This document shows positions 40,790-51,298 of a stretch of 64,000 bases of DNA, piece after piece (the stretch's first letter is position 1; every line of letters starts with the position of its first letter). This DNA comes from Niallia sp. FSL W8-0635. GTDB lineage: Bacteria > Bacillota > Bacilli > Bacillales > Cytobacillaceae. The notes beneath the pieces are model-generated. The model did no database searches. It was not told the origin of the DNA and saw only the letters and a list, made by a program, of their open reading frames with translations. The translations under genes and the position numbers were made by a program. Location: assembly GCF_038007965.1 (NCBI RefSeq), contig NZ_JBBOYD010000001.1, positions 3,636,501 to 3,700,500 on the forward strand. Direction: 5' to 3'.

Positions 40790-42988
40790 ATGAAAGATTA
40801 TCTTAGTCGTTATTTTGTCGCGGTTACTGGTAGAAAAGGAAAATGGATAACATTAATCACTTGGATTCTACTTGTTGGAATATTAAGTGTGCTCTTCCCT
40901 CAAGCTAGTTCACAAAAAAATGACTTAGCTAGCAATGTTCCAACAAGTGCTTTATCACAGCAAGCAGAAGAAAAACTAAAGGCAGAATTTCCTGATGAAC
41001 AAGGAACCCCCGCTTTAATTACATGGTATCGCTCAAATGGTTTATCTGATAAGGATATAGAGACAATACAAGAGCTTACAAACCAATTAACTGTTGTACC
41101 ACTTGCTCATCAAACAGCAATTATTCCTTATCACCAACTACCAATAGAGGTAATTAGACAACAAATCTCAGAGGATGGAACTACGTTGGTTCTCCCGATT
41201 TTATTTGAAAACAACTTAGCAACAAGTGAATTAAAAGAAAGTATTCAAAAGCTAGAAAGTGATGCAACTGAGATTTTTGGCCGAAATCCTTTTAACACTA
41301 CACTAAATGATGAAACGAAATTACATGCTAGAACAACTGGTCCTGTCGGTATCTCCATAGATGCTACTGAGTTATTTAGCCAAGGAGATTTATCATTACT
41401 CATTGGCACCATTATTATCGTGCTTATTTGTTTACTTGTCATCTACCGTTCTCCTATTTTAGCTGTCATTCCTTTATTTGGAGTTGGTATTGCCTATGGA
41501 GTAATCAGTCCTCTGCTTGGGTTTATGGGTGAACATAAGTGGATTGAGTTCGATTCTCAAAGTATTGCTATTATGACTGTGTTACTTTTTGGAGCAGGAA
41601 CGGATTATTGCCTATTTATTATTAGTAGATATAGAACGTATTTAACGACAGAAGCAATTAAGGAAGTTGCGATGCAAAGAGCATTGCATCGATCTGGTGG
41701 AGCTGTAGCTATGAGTGGATTAACGGTAGTCTTTTCTCTTCTTGTCCTATTGTTTGCCCAGTATGGTGCCGTTCAACGATTTGCAATCCCATTTAGCTTG
41801 GCTATATTTATTATGATGTTGGCTAGTCTAAGCCTAGTTCCTGCTATTCTTGCTATTATTGGGAGACTATCTTTTTATCCATTTGTTCCGAAATTAGAGG
41901 AAGATTTAATGAAAAGCAATAAAAAAAAATCACCTCGAAAAAGAAAGTCTATTGGGAACTCAATAGGCAATATAGTTACAAAGCATCCTTGGAAAGTAAC
42001 AATTCTTACAACATTAATACTTGGGGTTTTTGCTGTTTTTTCCATTAAAACAGAATATACGTATGATTTATTGTCCTCTTTCCCTGAAGATATGCCTTCA
42101 AGAGAAGGTTTTACTTTAATTGAAGAACATTTTAATGCAGGAGAACTCGCTCCGGTGTCTGTCATTATTGATACAGAAGGAGAAAAGTTTAATGTCGGAG
42201 AAGAATTAAAGCAATTAGATTTCATTGCAGCGGTTTCAGAGGAAGAAGCAGGAATAAACAATCCAAATTTAATAAAATATTCGATTGAATTAGAAACAAA
42301 TCCTTATTCAAATCAAGCGATGGATGAACTACCTATTATTCGTGATACCTTAGAAGACAAACTTCGAGAAAGTGGCATAAAGAATCCGCATGATAATATT
42401 TGGCTTGCTGGAATAACTGCAGAACAATATGATACAAGAGAATTAACAAATCAAGATGCAAAATTAATTATTCCAATTATTTTAATCATGATAGCTGTCT
42501 TGTTACTTGTTTATTTGAGATCTATTACAGCAACATTCTATTTAATCGCATCTGTACTTCTTTCTTACTTTAGTGCTCTAGGCTTAGGTTGGGTAATTCT
42601 TCATTATGGATTTGGCGTAGAAGCAATTCAAGGATTAATCCCCTTGTACTCCTTCGTCTTTATTGTTGCTTTAGGAGAAGACTATAATATTTTCATGATA
42701 TCAAGCATTTGGAAAAAGCGGAAAGTGATGCCTCTCTTACAAGCAGTAAAAGAGGGAGTTGCTGAATCAGGCGGGGTTATTACTTCTGCAGGAGTCATTT
42801 TAGCAGCTACCTTTATGGTTTTGACTACTCTACCTATGGAGGTTCTTGTCCATTTTGGAACAATAACGGCTATTGGGATTGTATTAGATACATTTATCGT
42901 AAGACCGTTTTTAGTACCGGCAATAACTTCTTTATTAGGAAATGCTGCCTTTTGGCCAAGTAAGAAAGTACATGTTAAAGAAAAGGAA
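40790..42988 (+). CDS. MMPL family exporter, YdfJ-like
   Basis: RND-superfamily membrane transporter. Start at ATG 40790 after AAGGAG, 733 residues (stop codon ends at 42991). Topology shows the MMPL duplication: TM1 near 25, an extracellular domain (about 45-200), a block of five helices, then again TM near 400, a second loop (about 420-560) and five helices. The conserved acidic pair regions GAGTDYCLFIISRY and ALGEDYNIFMISSIW are the probable proton-relay motifs. Actinobacterial relatives export lipids; Bacillus relatives export drugs or surfactin-like compounds. The neighbouring TetR suggests substrate-induced export. Confidence 0.9.
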
Positions 42989-43001
42989 TAAATGATTACT
43001 C

Positions 43002-43036
43002 TCCTCCAAGGCTTATCTAAAGTTAGCCTTGGGGGA
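43002..43036 (+). terminator. terminator of the MMPL gene
   Basis: Stem TCCTCCAAGGCT pairing with AGCCTTGGGGGA, then a T-rich tail. Confidence 0.75.
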
Positions 43037-43257
43037 TATTTAACTTCCACCAATATTTTCCCCATAACTAAATATCTTTCCTAATCTTTAGACACTTCTC
43101 CCTATTATATTAAGTTATTTATATAGATGAAATTTTTTCCTCTGGCTAACTATTTTACCTTTCTAACAATTTTGTTGATATGTATAAAAACGTTGCTCTA
43201 GACCCACCCTATAAGGACTTGATATGATAAGTGGGTTAATTAAGGGGGCATTCGAAG

Positions 43258-44124
43258 ATGAATAAAAAATATGCAGACTTAAAACTCGGAGAAAGAGCTG
43301 CGATATTAAGTATTTTTACATATATTATATTAGCTTCAGTGAAATTATTTATTGGGAACAGTACTGGTTCTCAAGCATTAAAAGCTGATGGATGGAATAA
43401 TTTCACGGATATTATTGCTTCTGTTGCAGTATTAATTGGCTTGCGCCTTTCCCAAAAACCCGCTGATAAAGATCACCCTTATGGTCACTGGAAAGCCGAA
43501 ACTGTCGCTTCACTAATTGCTTCATTTATTATGATGAGCGTTGGTTTGCAAGTTTTATTCCAAGCAGTTTCATCGTTCTTTAGCCAGACAAGGCAAGCAC
43601 CTGATTTAGTTGCAGCATATACCGCGATTGCTTGTGGTGCTGTAATGTTTTGCGTTTATCGCATCAATTTACGTTTAGGCAATAAAATTAATAGCCAAGC
43701 AGTTAAAGCTGCTGCAAAGGATAACTTCTCAGATTCAATGGTTAGCTTTGGAACAGCAATAGGTATTATTGGAGCACAATTAAAATTAACCTTTTTAGAT
43801 CCTCTTGCTGCCTGCATTGTTGGACTATTAATATGTAAAACAGCTTGGAGTATTTTTAGAGAAACAACCCACTATTTAACAGATGGGTTTGATGTTTTAT
43901 TAATTGATCAATACAAAAAAACGATTTTGCGTACGAAAGGTGTAAAAGCCGTAAAAGAAATTAAAGCAAGAAACTACGGAAACAGCCCAGTTGTCGATGT
44001 CGTCATTACTGTTAACCAGCAGCTGGATATTACTCATGCTCATGATATTTCTTCCGCTGTCGAAAATGCTTTAATAGATGAATTTAATGCATTAGAGGTA
44101 CATGTTCATATAGAGCCAGACTAA
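43258..44124 (+). CDS. cation diffusion facilitator transporter
   Basis: Membrane metal/proton antiporter of 288 residues, six helices and a C-terminal cytosolic ferredoxin-like domain (about 205-288). Metal site A residues Asp44, Asn48 and Asp51 in DGWNNFTD and the HPYGH motif at 73-77 are seen, with Asp in KDNFSDS as the second half. The D-x3-N-x2-D form resembles MneP/MntE manganese exporters more than ZitB zinc exporters, so manganese efflux is likely. Start follows AAGGGGG. Monocistronic as far as seen. Confidence 0.9.
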   Translation: MNKKYADLKLGERAAILSIFTYIILASVKLFIGNSTGSQALKADGWNNFTDIIASVAVLIGLRLSQKPADKDHPYGHWKAETVASLIASFIMMSVGLQVLFQAVSSFFSQTRQAPDLVAAYTAIACGAVMFCVYRINLRLGNKINSQAVKAAAKDNFSDSMVSFGTAIGIIGAQLKLTFLDPLAACIVGLLICKTAWSIFRETTHYLTDGFDVLLIDQYKKTILRTKGVKAVKEIKARNYGNSPVVDVVITVNQQLDITHAHDISSAVENALIDEFNALEVHVHIEPD

Positions 44125-44317
44125 AAGCGAGGAAAAATAAAAAACGAAGCGGTTATTTTATTTAACTGTTCCGTTTTGAAGTCCCTATTTTTAAATAGGC
44201 ACTGAAATGACCATTGTATTGGCAGCATTATTGGTATAAAAACTCTCTCTACAGTTGGTATGGTTCTTTTTAGTAGGGTGTCTTCTCCTTTTCCGAGGAA
44301 CCGCGAAAGTAAAATTA

Positions 44318-44504
44318 GCGGAATTTTTCCGGTTACATACAGAATAAAGGGTTTTTTGAAGTAAATAAGGGGAGTTTTTCCGGTTACATACAGCAAAAAC
44401 TCCCATTTCTGAAGATTTAGAGCCAATAGGCGGAATCTCTCCGTCTATTTCAGCCTTTTTTTCTATTAATTACTAATTAAGCGGAATTTTTCCGTCTATT
44501 ATGA
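44318..44504. repeat. cluster of four GCGGAA...TTCCG repeats
   Basis: Four units of about 25 bases at 44318-44342, 44369-44393, 44430-44453 and 44481-44504. The first two share TTTTTCCGGTTACATACAG; the last two share TCCGTCTATT. Units C, D and A have inverted GCGGAA/TTCCG cores, like small REP elements. The rest of the 44125-44600 gap holds nothing else recognised except a probable hairpin tail after the CDF gene. Confidence 0.7.
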
Positions 44505-44600
44505 CTCTGATGCTTACGCTGAATAAGTATTGGACAATAAAAAAAGAAAAGACATATTCATACGTCTTTTCCTGTGTCATTTTTTTGTAAATGGATAGTA

Positions 44601-46034
44601 TTAGTATGCCTTTGCCCAATATACTAATTTACTTGCTTTCTTGCCACAGCAAACACAAGTATCTGCGATTGCTTCTTGTTCAAACGGCATGCATCTAGAC
44701 GTTGCACTTGTCTCTTCCTTAATTTTGTCTTCACAGGCTTGATCTTCACACCACATTGCTTTAATAAATCCTGGCTTTTCTTTGGCAATCCATTGTTTAA
44801 ATTCGTCAAACGATACAGCAACATGCGTGTTCTCTTCTCTATGATCTGTAGCTTTCTGCAGTAGATTGTCTTGGATATCCTTTAAAAATTGGGTAATTGT
44901 ATCTTCTAGTCCATCCATTGAAACAAATTGTTTTTCTCCTGTATCTCTACGAACGAGCACAACTTGATTTTTCTCGATATCCTTTGGTCCTACTTCTAGA
45001 CGCAAGGGAATTCCCTTCATTTCATACTCATTAAATTTCCAACCAGGCTTTTTATCACTTGCATCAATGCCAACTCGAATTGCACCGCTTAATTTCTTCT
45101 GTAAATCATAGGCAAAATCCAATACCCCTTCTTTATGCTGAGCAATTGGTACAATCATTACTTGGGTTGGAGCAATCATTGGTGGGACAACTAAGCCACG
45201 GTCATCTCCATGAACCATTATCATGGCACCAATAATTCGAGTCGTAAAGCCCCAAGATGTTTGTTGAACATGCTGCAAATTCCCCTCTCTATCAGAGAAC
45301 TGAATACCAAAGGATTTCGCAAAGCCATCGCCTAAATTATGTGAAGTTCCTGATTGCAATGCTTTTCCATCATGCATAAGACTTTCAATTGTATACGTAT
45401 ATTTTGCCCCTGCAAATTTTTCTTTTTCTGTTTTTCTTCCTTTGATAACAGGAAGCGCTAAGTATTTCTCACAAATTTCCGCATATACCTCAAGCATTTG
45501 AATAGTTTCTCTATCCGCATCTTCTGCCGTTTCATGACATGTATGCCCTTCTTGCCATAAAAATTCTAATGTACGTAAAAATGGACGCGTCGTTTTTTCC
45601 CAGCGTACAACATTTGCCCATTGATTATATAGCTTAGGAAGATCGCGATAGGAATGAATAATATTTTTATAATGCTCTGCAAAAAGCACTTCAGAGGTTG
45701 GACGCACACAAAGTCTTTCTGCTAATTCTTCGTCTCCTCCATGAGTAACCCATGCTACTTCTGGTGCAAATCCTTCGATATGATCCTTTTCTCTTTGTAA
45801 AAGGCTTTCTGGAATAAAAAGTGGCATATAAACATTTTCGTGACCTGTTTCTTTAATGCGTTTGTCTAATGCCTCTTTAATATTCTCCCAGATTGCTGTT
45901 CCATATGGGCGAATAATCATGGAACCTCTTACGCTTGAATAATCGATAAGTTCTGCTTTTGTTACAACATCTGTATACCATTGAGCAAAATCCTCGTCCA
46001 TGCTAGTTATGCTTTTTACAAAATCCTTTGCCAT
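44601..46034 (-). CDS. proS: prolyl-tRNA synthetase, eukaryote/archaeon-like class
   Basis: Charges tRNA-Pro. The 477-residue protein is the short ProRS lacking the bacterial INS editing domain. Class II motif 2 is in [17 protein letters not shown], motif 3 [10 protein letters not shown], followed by the anticodon-binding domain and a C-terminal zinc-type domain ([20 protein letters not shown]) ending in a tyrosine, WAKAY, as in this class. B. subtilis uses the longer bacterial form, so this may be a second or replacement enzyme. A T-box leader controls it. Confidence 0.96.
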   Translation of the reverse strand: MAKDFVKSITSMDEDFAQWYTDVVTKAELIDYSSVRGSMIIRPYGTAIWENIKEALDKRIKETGHENVYMPLFIPESLLQREKDHIEGFAPEVAWVTHGGDEELAERLCVRPTSEVLFAEHYKNIIHSYRDLPKLYNQWANVVRWEKTTRPFLRTLEFLWQEGHTCHETAEDADRETIQMLEVYAEICEKYLALPVIKGRKTEKEKFAGAKYTYTIESLMHDGKALQSGTSHNLGDGFAKSFGIQFSDREGNLQHVQQTSWGFTTRIIGAMIMVHGDDRGLVVPPMIAPTQVMIVPIAQHKEGVLDFAYDLQKKLSGAIRVGIDASDKKPGWKFNEYEMKGIPLRLEVGPKDIEKNQVVLVRRDTGEKQFVSMDGLEDTITQFLKDIQDNLLQKATDHREENTHVAVSFDEFKQWIAKEKPGFIKAMWCEDQACEDKIKEETSATSRCMPFEQEAIADTCVCCGKKASKLVYWAKAY

Positions 46035-46121
46035 TTTATTTGCCTCCTAAAATATTGGGTCTTATTTATACTCATTATTAAAGCTACATTTCTATTCCTA
46101 AAGGTTTTTTTTGAAAAAAAA

Positions 46122-46374
46122 CAATAAAAAAAGCCTCGCCTATCATTAGGGACCAAAAAATGGCGGTACCACCCTAATTCAAAGCAAAGCTTTACACTCA
46201 TCCATGGTAACGGTATTGAACCGCTGAATCTTTCTAAACATTGTCTATTCGATACAGAACGAAAAAGGCAGGTTCAACAGGTATTCTATAGGTCCTTTCA
46301 GCAATTAGACCCTCTCTTTTAATAGACATGGCTGTATACTATTCCTTTTTATAGTTTCATTATTCATTTCTTTG
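46122..46374 (-). promoter_or_regulatory. T-box riboswitch, probably tRNA-Pro
   Basis: The T-box core AGGGTGGTACCGCC is present on the minus strand (46154-46167 on plus), followed by a terminator that ends GGCGAGGC and a run of seven Us. Upstream, AGAGAGGG and a stem I pattern are visible, and the putative specifier loop GAATACCTG contains the proline codon CCU. Uncharged tRNA-Pro would favour antitermination and proS expression. Confidence 0.93.
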
Positions 46375-46380
46375 TGAAAA

Positions 46381-46409
46381 ATCATATCGGATAGACTCAT
46401 TATTGTCAA
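46381..46409 (-). promoter_or_regulatory. proS promoter
   Basis: Minus strand: -35 TTGACA (46409-46404), 17-base spacer, -10 TATGAT (46386-46381), just before the T-box leader. Confidence 0.88.
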
Positions 46410-46499
46410 TATGGATTTTTTTTATTCTTTTGATAATAGATGATGTACTCTCTTACTTTTTCTGCTTGTTCGAAGGAGAGACGGGGGCTGAGGGAGGCA

Positions 46500-46569
46500 C
46501 TCCTCTGTTACCTGCTCTTCCTTTTTCTCTTCCTCTCCTCTCGGGCACTGAGACCGCTCCTCTGTTACC
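46500..46569. repeat. purine-rich direct repeat after pucG
   Basis: On the minus strand GGTAACAGAGGAG occurs twice, 57 bases apart (46569-46557 and 46512-46500), with similar but diverged GC-rich flanks. It starts 2 bases after the pucG stop and is richer in G+C than its surroundings. No clean terminator stem is visible. Confidence 0.6.
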
Positions 46570-46571
46570 TT

Positions 46572-47807
46572 TTATTTTGAGTCTCTTGAATAAAAGTCTA
46601 ATGTCGCTTGAAGTGCTTGACCTGACGGAAGTTTTACTCCATGTCTAATCAGGCATGCTTCTAAACTAGCAAGTACGAATAAGACATTTTCTTTTCGACA
46701 GCTATAGCCCATTGTTCCGATCCTCCATATTTTTCCGTGCAAAGGACCAAAAGAGCTTGCGATTTCCACACCAAATTGCTGGAGCATCATGCTTCGAACA
46801 GACTCTGCATCGATTCCTTCAGGTACTTTAATACATGTAACGGTCGGCAATTTCCATCTTTTATCGCCAAATAATTCTAGCCCCATTCCTTTTATTCCTT
46901 CGATTAATGCTTGTTCATGGTATTGATGACGTGCAAACCTATTTTCCATGCCTTCCTCTAATACAATTCTTAATCCTTCGTGAAGTGCGTATAGCATGGA
47001 AGTTGCTTCTGTGTGATGATTTAATCTTCTTGGACTCCAATAATCCTGTAATTGCGCTAAGTCTAAATAGTTGGAGCGAATTGGCGCATGTACTTTTTTC
47101 TCTGTTAATTCACTGTCTGTCGCTATCCCTCTTTCTACCTTTTTCCGTGCATTTAATACTTTTTCTACACGGTCATTATAAGTAATTGGGGCATTGCCTG
47201 ATGGCACAGATAAGCATTTTTGATTTCCACCTATCACTGCATCTATGCACCAATTATCTGTTTGAACATCTGCCCCTCCAATGGTTGCCACTGCGTCAAC
47301 AATAAATAGAATATCTTGTTCACGACATGCTTTCCCAACCTCTTCTAACGGTTGCATACATCCCGTTGATGTTTCTCCATGAACAAGGGCTACTATTTTA
47401 GGGTTCACTTTTTTCATTTCTGAAATGATTATTTCTGGATCGAAAACTTCTCCCCATTCACAATGAAGTAAATGAATATCTGCGCCATATCTTTCAGCTA
47501 TTTCCGTTAATAAATGTCCAAATCTTCCGTAAATCGGGATTAATACCTTATCACCTGGCTCAATCACACTAGCCAATACAGCTTCAAGTCCAGATCTTGA
47601 TGTTCCATCTACCGGATATGCCCACTGATTTTTCGTTTGAAAAACTTGCTGTATCATTATCATTACATCATTCATAATTGCCGTAAACGCGGGATCAAAT
47701 TGCCCTAAAATCGGTGTGCTCAAGGCTCTTAATACTCTTGGATCCACTTCCACTGGACCAGGTGTCATTATTGTTCTTAATGGAGTGTTTAATTCTGAAA
47801 AGGTCAT
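46572..47807 (-). CDS. pucG: (S)-ureidoglycine--glyoxylate aminotransferase
   Basis: PLP enzyme of purine (allantoin) catabolism that transfers the amino group of ureidoglycine to glyoxylate, forming glycine and oxalurate. The 411-residue fold type I protein has MTPGPVEVDPRVL, the FIVDAVATIGG region with the PLP-contacting Asp, and the Schiff-base lysine in GGNQKCLSVPSG. Alanine-glyoxylate aminotransferases are close, but the neighbouring allantoate amidohydrolase and pucR favour PucG. Start follows AAGGAAGG. Confidence 0.9.
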   Translation of the reverse strand: MTFSELNTPLRTIMTPGPVEVDPRVLRALSTPILGQFDPAFTAIMNDVMIMIQQVFQTKNQWAYPVDGTSRSGLEAVLASVIEPGDKVLIPIYGRFGHLLTEIAERYGADIHLLHCEWGEVFDPEIIISEMKKVNPKIVALVHGETSTGCMQPLEEVGKACREQDILFIVDAVATIGGADVQTDNWCIDAVIGGNQKCLSVPSGNAPITYNDRVEKVLNARKKVERGIATDSELTEKKVHAPIRSNYLDLAQLQDYWSPRRLNHHTEATSMLYALHEGLRIVLEEGMENRFARHQYHEQALIEGIKGMGLELFGDKRWKLPTVTCIKVPEGIDAESVRSMMLQQFGVEIASSFGPLHGKIWRIGTMGYSCRKENVLFVLASLEACLIRHGVKLPSGQALQATLDFYSRDSK

Positions 47808-47934
47808 TGTTTATGTCCTTCCTTATTAGATTTATTTTTTGATATAGCAAAATTTTAAAGAAATAATTCATTTATTCTTCTGTTTTCAACAGATGAATAC
47901 CTTTTTCCTTTAGTTATAGAAATATGCATATAAA

Positions 47935-49170
47935 TTAATAAGCTAATCGATGCAATAATTCAATAAGAACAAGAATACCTCTTTTTAAATCTTCCAGATC
48001 GGTGTGTTCTTTGGGTGAATGGCTTATTCCCCCTACGCTCGGAACAAACAGTAAGGCTGTTGGGCAATATGTTCCAAATACTTGGGCATCGTGCCCGGCT
48101 CCACTAATCATTTTTCGGTTTGGAATATCCATTTCTTCCACAATCCTATAAGCTAGTTTTGTCAATTTATCATCCATTGCAACAGCCTGGACATCCATCC
48201 ATTGTTCCCACTCAACATCCATTCCTGTTTCTATGCTTTTCTGTTTAAAATAAGAAAAAACTTTCTCACAAAAATAATCTAGCACTTCTTCTTGATGATG
48301 CCTGACGTCTAATGTAAACGTAACTTCCTTTGCAATTACATTAGGAACATTAGGCAAGGCTTCTATTTTCCCAACCGTCGCAACTAACTGCGGATCAATT
48401 TCTGTAACTTGGTTGATTACATAGGTAATGCATTCCGCAGCTAAGAGAATACTATCTTTTCGATAAGGCATTGGGGTCGTACCTGCATGGTTACTCTCTC
48501 CCGTTACTTTGACAGTAAACCTTCTTTGCCCAACAATATGAGATACGATTCCAATAGACTTATGCTCTTTCTCTAATACCGCCCCTTGTTCTATATGTAT
48601 TTCTATAAAACTATCTATATCTTCTCTTTTCACTGGTTTGCTATCTGCTTGTAATCCCACAGAGGACATTGCGTGAGAAAAGGAATTTTTTCGCGTATCA
48701 TATAATCCTTTGCAATCTTCCTTGGTATATTTTCCTGTTATCGATCCTGACCCCCAGAAAGCCAAAGGAAATCTACTCCCTTCTTCTTCACATAACGATA
48801 CAACTTCTATCGTTTTTTTAGGAGCTCCATAATGCTGATTTAAATAATGGACAGCGACAAGGCTTGCTATTATTCCATATGCACCATCATATTTTCCTCC
48901 ATCTATCACTGTATCAATATGGGAACCTGTTAAAATTTTTTTCTCTTCCTGCAGCGTTCCTTCCAGCCGACCAAACAGATTACCAACCCCATCAAAATAC
49001 GAGCTTAAACCCATTTCATTCATTTTTTGTAAAAGAGAATGCTGTGCTAACCGCCAATTTTCATCATAAAGAAGTCTTGTAACCCCTCCATTTTTGGTAG
49101 CCCCAAATGTAGCCAGCCATTCCACCCACTTGCCCACCTCTTTTGTATCTATTTCAATAGAAGTCTTCAT
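47935..49170 (-). CDS. pucF: allantoate amidohydrolase
   Basis: M20-family metal hydrolase that splits allantoate to ureidoglycine (or ureidoglycolate), ammonia and CO2. Binuclear metal motifs: GSHIDTV, KYDGAYG and CEEEGSRFP; dimerisation and substrate residues in GQRRFTVKVTGESNHAGTT. I choose the start at ATG 49170 (MKTSIEI) with GAGAGGAG 8 bases before; an upstream in-frame TTG has no site. Product 411-412 residues. N-carbamoyl-amino-acid hydrolases are close relatives, but the purine neighbours favour allantoate. It is followed by pucG. Confidence 0.88.
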   Translation of the reverse strand: MKTSIEIDTKEVGKWVEWLATFGATKNGGVTRLLYDENWRLAQHSLLQKMNEMGLSSYFDGVGNLFGRLEGTLQEEKKILTGSHIDTVIDGGKYDGAYGIIASLVAVHYLNQHYGAPKKTIEVVSLCEEEGSRFPLAFWGSGSITGKYTKEDCKGLYDTRKNSFSHAMSSVGLQADSKPVKREDIDSFIEIHIEQGAVLEKEHKSIGIVSHIVGQRRFTVKVTGESNHAGTTPMPYRKDSILLAAECITYVINQVTEIDPQLVATVGKIEALPNVPNVIAKEVTFTLDVRHHQEEVLDYFCEKVFSYFKQKSIETGMDVEWEQWMDVQAVAMDDKLTKLAYRIVEEMDIPNRKMISGAGHDAQVFGTYCPTALLFVPSVGGISHSPKEHTDLEDLKRGILVLIELLHRLAY

Positions 49171-49396
49171 TTCTATCGCTCCTCTCCGGTGATCTTCCAA
49201 TTGCTTTAACCTATTCAAAATAAAGGAATTGACTAATTCATTTTGTTATATTCCCATAACTTTCTCCTTGCATAAAAATGCCAATTTTAACTACGCACTA
49301 TTATTATGTAACCATTATTTTAATAAGCACCCGCTAGCAATACATTGGATAAAGTGTTAGAATTATCTAAATACTTTGTGTAAAATAACTAAACAC

Positions 49397-49567
49397 GAAA
49401 TGCGGAAGCGCCTTGTTTATCGCCTTACAAACTGGAGAAGCATCGACTGAGATAAAGGAAACACTGCGAACGATAGGGAGGGGATGTTGACTTATCGTAG
49501 GGAGATGCTTGGAAGTTTGTTTTGGCGATAGGCGCTGGAGCTAGACAACAAGAAATGCGGAAGCGTC
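49397..49567. repeat. long inverted repeat with AATGCGGAAGCG termini
   Basis: From GAAATGCGGAAGCGCC (49397) to GGCGCTGGAGC (ends 49540) the two sides pair in blocks: GCGCC/GGCGC, ATCGCC/GGCGAT, ACAAACT/AGTTTGT, GATGCTT partner AAGCATC. After GCTAGACAA a second AATGCGGAAGCG begins (49554), which looks like the start of another truncated copy. The element is more GC-rich than its surroundings and resembles dispersed intergenic elements of Bacillaceae. It lies directly upstream of pucR. Confidence 0.72.
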
Positions 49568-49601
49568 TTATAAATAAGTGTTCTTTTTAGGAGGGAATAA
49601 A

Positions 49602-51248
49602 ATGAAACTAACAGAGATACTACAGAAACCGGTTTTTGATACTGTTGAAGTCATTGCAGGTCACACTGGCTTAAATAAGGAGATAAAGAATATTACGATG
49701 ATGGATGCACCTGATATCGTGGAATATTTACATCCGAACGATTTATTAGTCACTACCGCCTACCATCTAAAAGATAAACCTGATATTTTGCTTTCTTTAA
49801 TAAAAAGTATGCAAGAAAAAGGTTGCACTGCTCTTGGAATTAAGGCAAAAAGATTCTTAGGACATATTCCACACGAAGCCATACAATTTGCAAATGAAAA
49901 AGGATTTCCACTTTTAGAAATACCATTAGAAACGTCACTTGGTGAAATTGTTAATGGCTCTTTGAATTACATGCTGAGTCAGAGGACAGCAGAATTAACT
50001 ACTGCATTTGAAACACACCGGAAATTCACACAGCATATATTAAAGGGAAAAGGCATAAAAAGGCTTGTCGACGACTTATCGCAAATGATTAACAAACGAA
50101 TTATTTTACTTGATGCACATTTCCAAATGCACACCTCTTCTCATACTAGAAATTCAATTGAAAACTATTTTAGCTCCCTTCATGCAAAAGGATATGAAAT
50201 TTTATTACCAAGCTCGCCCTATTCTTGTTTTTCTAGTAGAAATACAGAAGAGGTTTTTACTATTTTTCCAATCTATACTCATATGAGAAAACCAGCATTT
50301 CTCGTTGTACTTGGAGAAATTCCGGTTGAAGATAAAAGTTTACTGCTTACCATTGAACAAGCTACCAACGTTTTATCGTTTGAGCTAATGAGAGAAAATA
50401 CAGTGAAGCAATATTCACGAAGGGCAAGAAATGATTTCTTCGCTCATTTTGTGGAAGGGAAATTTACCTTTGCTGAGGAGATTGAAAGTAGAGCAAGAGA
50501 ATTTTCTTTAAAAAAGGAACAAGCTTCGATTACGATTATTGGCAAAATGGATAACAGTGATCAATACATATCCTTTACACAGCATTCTGTTGAAGTAGAT
50601 TATATATATGAGTATTTGGAAACGGAAATAAAAAAGGCGCCTTTTGCCTCCCAGCTTTTTATGAAAGACGATCATTGCATTATTATTATGGAAGTCGCCC
50701 ATTCAACCTATGATTTAGACCATTCGATTCTTCCATATTTGCAAAATATTCAAGATTATATTGGGAATACCTTTAAACGGTCTATGTCCTTTGGTATTAG
50801 CAATGTTTTTCAGCGCTTATTAAATATACCTAATGCCTATAAAGAAGCTCTTAGTGCATTACATATTGGACAGCTTTCTGGAAATATTCCCTTTATCCAA
50901 ATTCACCGGCCAAAAGATGTCTTTGAGATGTTAAGAATTATTCCAACAAAGGACCTTCAGGAATTTTACGATTATATCTTTCAATCATTTACAAGCAATC
51001 AACAACAGGAAGAGGAACAAATATTACTCAACACATTATCCGTATACTTAGAAACCCATTGCCAAATTTCTGAAACAGCAAAACGTCTTTACGTGCATCG
51101 CAACACAGTCATCTATCGTTTAGAAAAATGTGAAGAACTTTTAGGAAAAAGCCTTAAAGATCCAGAAACTACCTTCCATCTTCGGTTTGCTTTCCGGATA
51201 AAATCGATTTTAAAAACAAATGAAGGAAAAAAACAAACGCAAAGATAA
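49602..51248 (+). CDS. pucR: PucR-type purine catabolism regulator
   Basis: Transcriptional regulator of 548 residues. The N-terminal PucR domain (about 8-125, DTVEVIAGHTGLNKEIKNIT), a central GGDEF-like/variable part, and a C-terminal HTH_30 (about 490-540, AKRLYVHRNTVIYRLEKCEE) define the family. In B. subtilis PucR activates purine-degradation genes in response to allantoin-pathway intermediates. Start at ATG 49602 after AGGAGGG. It is flanked by pucF-pucG and an NCS2 permease, its probable targets. Confidence 0.9.
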   Translation: MKLTEILQKPVFDTVEVIAGHTGLNKEIKNITMMDAPDIVEYLHPNDLLVTTAYHLKDKPDILLSLIKSMQEKGCTALGIKAKRFLGHIPHEAIQFANEKGFPLLEIPLETSLGEIVNGSLNYMLSQRTAELTTAFETHRKFTQHILKGKGIKRLVDDLSQMINKRIILLDAHFQMHTSSHTRNSIENYFSSLHAKGYEILLPSSPYSCFSSRNTEEVFTIFPIYTHMRKPAFLVVLGEIPVEDKSLLLTIEQATNVLSFELMRENTVKQYSRRARNDFFAHFVEGKFTFAEEIESRAREFSLKKEQASITIIGKMDNSDQYISFTQHSVEVDYIYEYLETEIKKAPFASQLFMKDDHCIIIMEVAHSTYDLDHSILPYLQNIQDYIGNTFKRSMSFGISNVFQRLLNIPNAYKEALSALHIGQLSGNIPFIQIHRPKDVFEMLRIIPTKDLQEFYDYIFQSFTSNQQQEEEQILLNTLSVYLETHCQISETAKRLYVHRNTVIYRLEKCEELLGKSLKDPETTFHLRFAFRIKSILKTNEGKKQTQR

Positions 51249-51298
51249 TGTAGTCTCCTTAGATATATAATCTATATTTTCTAAATATTTTGTACAAT

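Noticed and set aside
44121..44426. Two overlapping minus-strand frames with repeated YVTGK motifs
   Set aside because: The apparent protein repeat comes from the intergenic DNA repeat cluster; no start signals.
44318..44504. Possible CRISPR array
   Set aside because: Units are diverged, spacing is irregular and repeats are not identical; no cas genes are present.
46403..46648. Plus-strand open frame with proline/leucine-rich translation
   Set aside because: It is antisense to the proS promoter and the pucG 3' end and reflects the pyrimidine-rich repeat.
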